Assembly: GCF_002078875.1 (NCBI RefSeq)
Contig: NC_034409.1
Location: 68,175,763-68,239,762, forward strand
Direction of reading: 5' to 3'
Length of the DNA stretch: 64,000 nt
Origin: Numida meleagris
Taxonomy: Eukaryota > Chordata > Aves > Galliformes > Numididae
Position 1 is the first letter of the stretch. Every line of letters starts with the position of its first letter. The notes under the pieces are model-generated. The model did no database searches, was not told the DNA's origin, and saw only the letters and a list, made by a program, of their open reading frames with translations. Below, in pieces: positions 58,961 through 64,000 of this stretch. A program made the translations under genes and the position numbers.

Positions 58961-61900
58961 TTTTATGCATTCCAACACAGATACTAAGATTTCATTCTAA
59001 AACAATCTTGCTTCTGAAATAAGTTCCCCTTTTACCCTTTTATCTTTGACATCAAATGCCACATTGGCACGCAACAGTATTTTGATCTCTGTAAGTCTCT
59101 CTTAATGCTTGTATTTAGCTAAAAGACCCTTAATTTGGGGGCCTGTCTCCTGGATTCCCACTGAGCTTTTCATTTCTTTTACAATACTGACATCATTGTT
59201 TGCATGTTGGACTGATCTGGCCCACTCAGTTTAATGGGCAAAGGCGGAGGGGGAGCACTTGAAGCAAGGGGCCCTCCCAGAGCTGGAGGTAACCAAGCGT
59301 AATGGTATGCTCCACAGCCTACCAGCATTATTTAGGTAAAAACTTTAAACACTGGCAGCACAATGACCTGGAGAGCAAAGGTTGAGGAACCTCCCAAAAC
59401 TCAATCTGGGTGGTGCTGGACTCAGCAGGGACATGCATCTCCTCCCAGTCAGCATTTAACTGTCTCTGTTCCATTTCTGCCCGGGGTGCAATAGCATCCT
59501 GTTTAAATTTAAGAGAGGAGAGTGAGCCATTCAGCACCCAATGAAGAGAAAGAGAAAATGAAATTATCTCTGCACTACTGGGACTTTGGAATCTTTGGAT
59601 TCCCAGTGAATTTTCAAAGACCAACACACATTGTTGATTAGTGACTTTTTGGGAATGGCAGTGAGCTCGCAGGGTTACTCTGACTTGGGAGTTGTTTTTG
59701 TTTGTGGTTATGATCTTTCCTTGGCCAGCTGGGGGATTATTTAGATGGTTCACAGCCCTACAGTTTTATTGCTTGCCAGAATAATAATTCAACATTTGGC
59801 TAAACCTGCAGGTTTTCTTTTTTAATAACCTAGCCAAGAGTGAGTAAGCCTGGATGCTGCCTACCATGTCAGAAACTCAAGCACAGATGAGTCTTTACCA
59901 AAAAGTATTTTTGTGGATGATTTACAGCCAGCAGAACCAAGCTGGGCTCACAAGATACCTGGGCCGTTGCCACCCTGCCTGGCATTAGCACTGAGGCACC
60001 TGAATGCCTCTCTCTTCCTTTAAAGCAGTCTTTTTCCACTGCAGCCAAGGGTGATACTGTAGGTCAGCTCTTCCAAAACTCCCCCTAAGCCTGAGAAAGA
60101 CCCGAGCACCCTTTATACCCAGTCCAAAATCTGACTGCTCATCTCACAGAAGGGCTGACTGTTTCTGGGAATCATGCCCTGACTGAGAACTTGAACAGTT
60201 TTGCAAAATCCGGCTCTGGTGACTACAAAACCAAAAATCCACTTGAGTCAATAGCCCAGATTCTCCCAGCCCCAGGTACAGCTGAGCAGAAATCCAAATT
60301 CTGTGTCCCCATTCATACCAACCTAATGAGAGCTCAAGCCCCACCCTCAGAAAAGTGAGCTCAGCCTAGCTCAGATGTCACTGAGCCAGCTCAAAGATCT
60401 TCCTCCTCTGCCTCACTGGGCAGCCCTGGTGCTCGCTGGAGCTTTTATTTTCTCTCCTGAAGTTCATCTTACTCTCTCTTTTCTATCATAATATTTCTAG
60501 ACGTTTACTTTTATTTACTCCCAAGATTCTCATAAATCACAGGCTGTTACACAGAAGGCCACTGTATAAACCTTGAAGTGCTGGATCGGCACAAAATAGT
60601 CAGTGAGGTTCAGCCATTTCGTTTGAAGCAACTTCTCAGACAGGCTCCACTGTAACACATGAAGGATGCTCAGTATGAATGGGTAGCAGAAATGGGTTGT
60701 TCTCCTCAACTGTGTCTTCTTCACACTCTGGATGCTGAGCTCTCCAGGTTGAAAATGAGCTAGGAGAGGCAGCTGGGACAACAGCTACAGGATGCTGTCC
60801 AACTACCTGACACAGGACACAGCACTGGGTGATCAGCTTCTGCTCCATCCTGTGCCCTCCATCACATGAGGACAAGGCAGGCAGGGAACTTGTGCCAATG
60901 CTGAAAGCTTAACAGACCTTGACACTCCTGCACGCTGCTTTCTGATCAATAGCCATGCTAGCAGCCCAGGGCAAAGCCTGCTTGTGTGGCTATCAGTAAC
61001 CACAAATTCACCACAAATGCAGAGTGGCCAGTATCTGGCTGAAAGAGGTTCTATGCAGCCAAAGGTTCAAAGTCCTTGCCAATCCTGAACCAATATATAG
61101 GCTGAGTGTTACTAGCATTGCTGAAGGCACAAAACAAGATTACAATAGTAGGTAGGACTCAGCATCAGTACATTAATTACACTATTGTCCTAATAGGCAA
61201 AGAAGCAGGGTTAAAGCAATTGCTAGCCCACTGAGGCCTAACAAGCCAGGTAAGGTGATATACCTTTTCAGCCACTCTTTTCTCCCTGTGGCCTTCTTCA
61301 GCCAAACATAGAAGCAGAAGCCTGAACTGACTCCCCACACTCAACAAGCCAAAACAATAATGGACTTCTCTGTTTCGTAATTACTGAAGAGTTTAAGAAA
61401 AAATTACTTTCTTCCCATTTTCAAACCACCAATTAACCAGAAAATCTGATATACATTATAATAAAAAGCCTTTTTCTTTCCAGTCATGAAAAAATGGGAA
61501 TGTAGACAATGTAATCACGTTATAAATGGTATTCAATTAATAGCTAAAAATTATACAAGTTATGATTCACAGACTGAAAAACTAACAAATGGGAAATGGT
61601 CTAATTAAGCAAATGGGCTAACGGTTGCAAAATAAAAAGTGATCCCATTGAATTAATAGAAAGCTTCTAGGTGGGTTGACAAATAAGTAGTAGGGGAAAT
61701 AGGGAGCTATAGATAACTGATGCTCTGCAATCAGAATACAGCTGTTACAAGACAAAAGAAGGACTTCAGGTGAGCAGAGCCTATGGAAATCAGACATTAC
61801 CCTTTGACACTCATTGCAGAGATCTACAGTGATGATTGATGATGATCTACAGTGTGATTTCAGTCACATCACTCTGACCTAGGACAGTACCATTCCATCA

Positions 61901-64000
61901 AGTAGATATCTGCTTTAAGTACACACAGGATGCTTTTGCTATGATCCTGCTGTGCAAAAGATACATACACTGAAACCTGAATAAGAATAAATGCTACCTA
62001 GAAGAACTGACTGGAATTAAAACTTTTACCAAATCTTTTAGACTCTCAAGAAAGTGATTGTTTTGCCTTGAAACAAGCAGCGCAGGATAGTGGGGGACAA
62101 AATGCATCACTGAAACAAATGTTGTTCCAGGCTCCATGGCTATGCAATACATTTAGTGCAGAAAGACATAAAGGACATTGTGTCCATGAGTGAGTTGCAA
62201 AATAATGCCAACATGCTCTAACATGACAACCTAAGTCAGTCTTATACAGGTTCATTCACAAATTCCACACAAGGTTATCACTCACTATATCCTCCCACTA
62301 AGGACTTCATTCTGATGTTTGATCCCAGCCAGATTTTCTTTGTCTTAAGGAAATGATCATATGTTTCACCCCCAGGCCAAACTTATAAGCATCTGGAAAT
62401 GGTTGAAAGACAATATTCATCTTGCTTGAAAAACACTTTTGCTACGTGAAGACTTGATCTGCGAGAGAAATACATAGGTAATAAGGAACAAAAATGAATA
62501 GGCACTTACTATCTCTCTACAGGTTTAACATCCTCATTATTCTTTCCTTTTTTACAGTTGTTCATCTCAACTGGAGTTATAACTCCTCTAACACAGTCAT
62601 TCACATAAACTTTCCCCTTATTCAAAAGCACAATATTATATGAAACAGTAACTCCAAACACATCTCTTCTGCTGCAGTAAGATGCCCCAAGCTGCTGGGG
62701 CCCAGCTACAGAGGCTTATAATAGCAGTCTTGTTCAGGGAGAGGCAGAGAGAGGTGACCTGCTCCATTCTGCAAGTATCAGTAACAGAAAGTTAATAGAT
62801 GGCAGCGCACAACTTCCAAACAAGCAAAAAAACCTGCAAAACCAGCAAAACAAGAAAGTCAGTTCCTCACATACTGTGGTTTCTTCAGTCTTCCTATTAC
62901 CTTGAAATAACAGAAACACTGTTTGTTATGCTGGAGCAGAAGTCTTTCCACTAAGTGGCCCTTGCAGTAATATAGAGCAGTTCAGCATTTTGTGGCTTGG
63001 AGAAATGGTGCCTTTACTCATATAAGATCCTCACAAAGTCACAGAGATTCAACAGGAGTTATCCTGAAATTGTAGAACATTTTCCAGGGTCATCAAGTTA
63101 CACAAACCGTTTAGCCCTGCCTGAGGCATGATAATGTGTAAGAAACACAGATATGCCTCAAAACAAATAGTAAAAGGAGGCTTTTTGCTTACTCCCATGA
63201 TTATTGATGCCTCGGGTTTTTGGCAGAGATTTACCTTTCATTCTTCATTTCATTTCTAAAGATATTTTCAAAGGACTTCGGATATTTTCCAGAGGCCATT
63301 ACTAGCTCAGAGACCATACACTTCTTATTTTTAAGTGACTAGTTATCACTAAGATTCAATCCTACTAAAACATTGGCGTTATTTTCTTACTGAAGAATAA
63401 TGTACTGGTGACACACGGAAATTAGTATCAGCAAGTTAAGGGCTCCATCTGGGAGTCCACAATAGCATTTTAGCAGTGAGCCACAAGATGTTCACCAGCT
63501 GCCTCAGGCATTCCAGAAACCTAAAGTTTTCCAGCAGAAACTCTTACCCAGCAATTTTACCAGGCACATAGAGCAGATCAGACTTCTGTGGGTGCAGTTC
63601 TTCTACCTAATTGTCTACTTCTTCAGCGCTGCAGCGCCAAAATCATAAACCCTGCCTTCACTTCCTGCCATTTGCTTCATAACATATGCAACTTGAGGTA
63701 ACATCACCATAACTGTTTTTAAAGTTAAATGGATTTTGTAGGGGGCTAATGGTTATGGTCTACAAGACAGAAACTCCAGGTCTGAGACAGACTTGTATAA
63801 TCTTGGCTTTGTTACCAGGGCAAAATTTTGCCATCTACTAAGTATGGTTCAGAGCACTCAGATGTGAACTGGGGCCTTGAATGAAGAACGAGGAGAGACT
63901 CAAATTCAAACTACAGCTATTGCAGGTCAGGAGAAGTATCAGGGCTCACCACAACCATAAATCAGTCTCTTCTGTTCTTAAAATCTGTATAGCCACTTCA
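58961..64000. other. Repeat-poor unique sequence, no gene recognised
   Basis: The last 5 kb contains no recognisable transposon or gene. A 141-codon minus-strand frame at 59328-59753 has no visible domain. A small direct duplication (gatctacagtg at 61821-61831 and 61844-61854) is present. The segment 61380-61680 is very AT-rich with many ATTA/TAAT cores. Confidence 0.42.

Noticed and set aside
63070..63115. Possible CR1 3'-UTR relic (ccagggtcatcaagttacac)
   Set aside because: Only a short resemblance to the CR1 catcaagtt segment, with no octamer tail or continuation.

Overview
This window looks like noncoding chromosomal DNA from a bird, probably from the fowl/duck side of the tree, although the exact order is a guess. 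The main evidence is ten CR1 LINE copies, two long and the rest fragments. Several end in the CR1 hallmark, a short tail of repeated ATTCTATG octamers, and they carry the CR1 reverse transcriptase motifs. A 548 bp solo LTR, an endogenous retrovirus pol relic and very old MIR-like SINE relics fit the same picture. No bacterial-style operons, rRNA genes, tRNA genes or CRISPR arrays are present. I found no complete host protein-coding gene. The longest open frames are retrotransposon remnants, antisense shadows of them, or frames running through a tandem repeat.

Layout. 0.1-1.4 kb: a 5'-truncated CR1 on the minus strand with 292 open codons of reverse transcriptase. 1.4-13.2 kb: repeat-poor unique sequence with one small CR1 relic. 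13.2-16.5 kb: a CR1 on the plus strand that keeps nearly all of ORF1 but has lost the middle of the endonuclease and the catalytic core of the reverse transcriptase. 17.3-17.9 kb: a solo LTR with an imperfect 5 bp target-site duplication. 18-22.7 kb: unique sequence with one MIR-like relic. 22.7-26.2 kb: a retroelement cluster made of an ERVL-like pol fragment, a CR1 fragment that abuts it, and three LTR-like sequences on the minus strand. 27.0-27.7 kb: a minisatellite with a 30 bp unit. 27.7-29.8 kb: two CR1 copies and a relic, all on the minus strand. 32-35 kb: a MIR-like relic, two CR1 relics and a CpG-enriched stretch that could be a promoter with a first exon. 35-64 kb: mostly unique sequence with one CR1 3' end at 46.2 kb and three MIR-like relics.

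The identifiable elements act as genomic parasites rather than as a cooperating gene set, and all seem inactive. Every reverse transcriptase or endonuclease remnant has stops, frameshifts, deletions or truncation. The one place that might drive a host transcript is about 33.0-33.7 kb. It has clustered CpG sites, a symmetric pair of AP-1/MARE-type sites and a strong splice donor, but no recognisable protein. I did not find a previously undescribed system. The points most worth checking are the retroelement cluster, the 30 bp minisatellite, the paired AP-1 motif and possible conserved noncoding elements in the repeat-poor right half.
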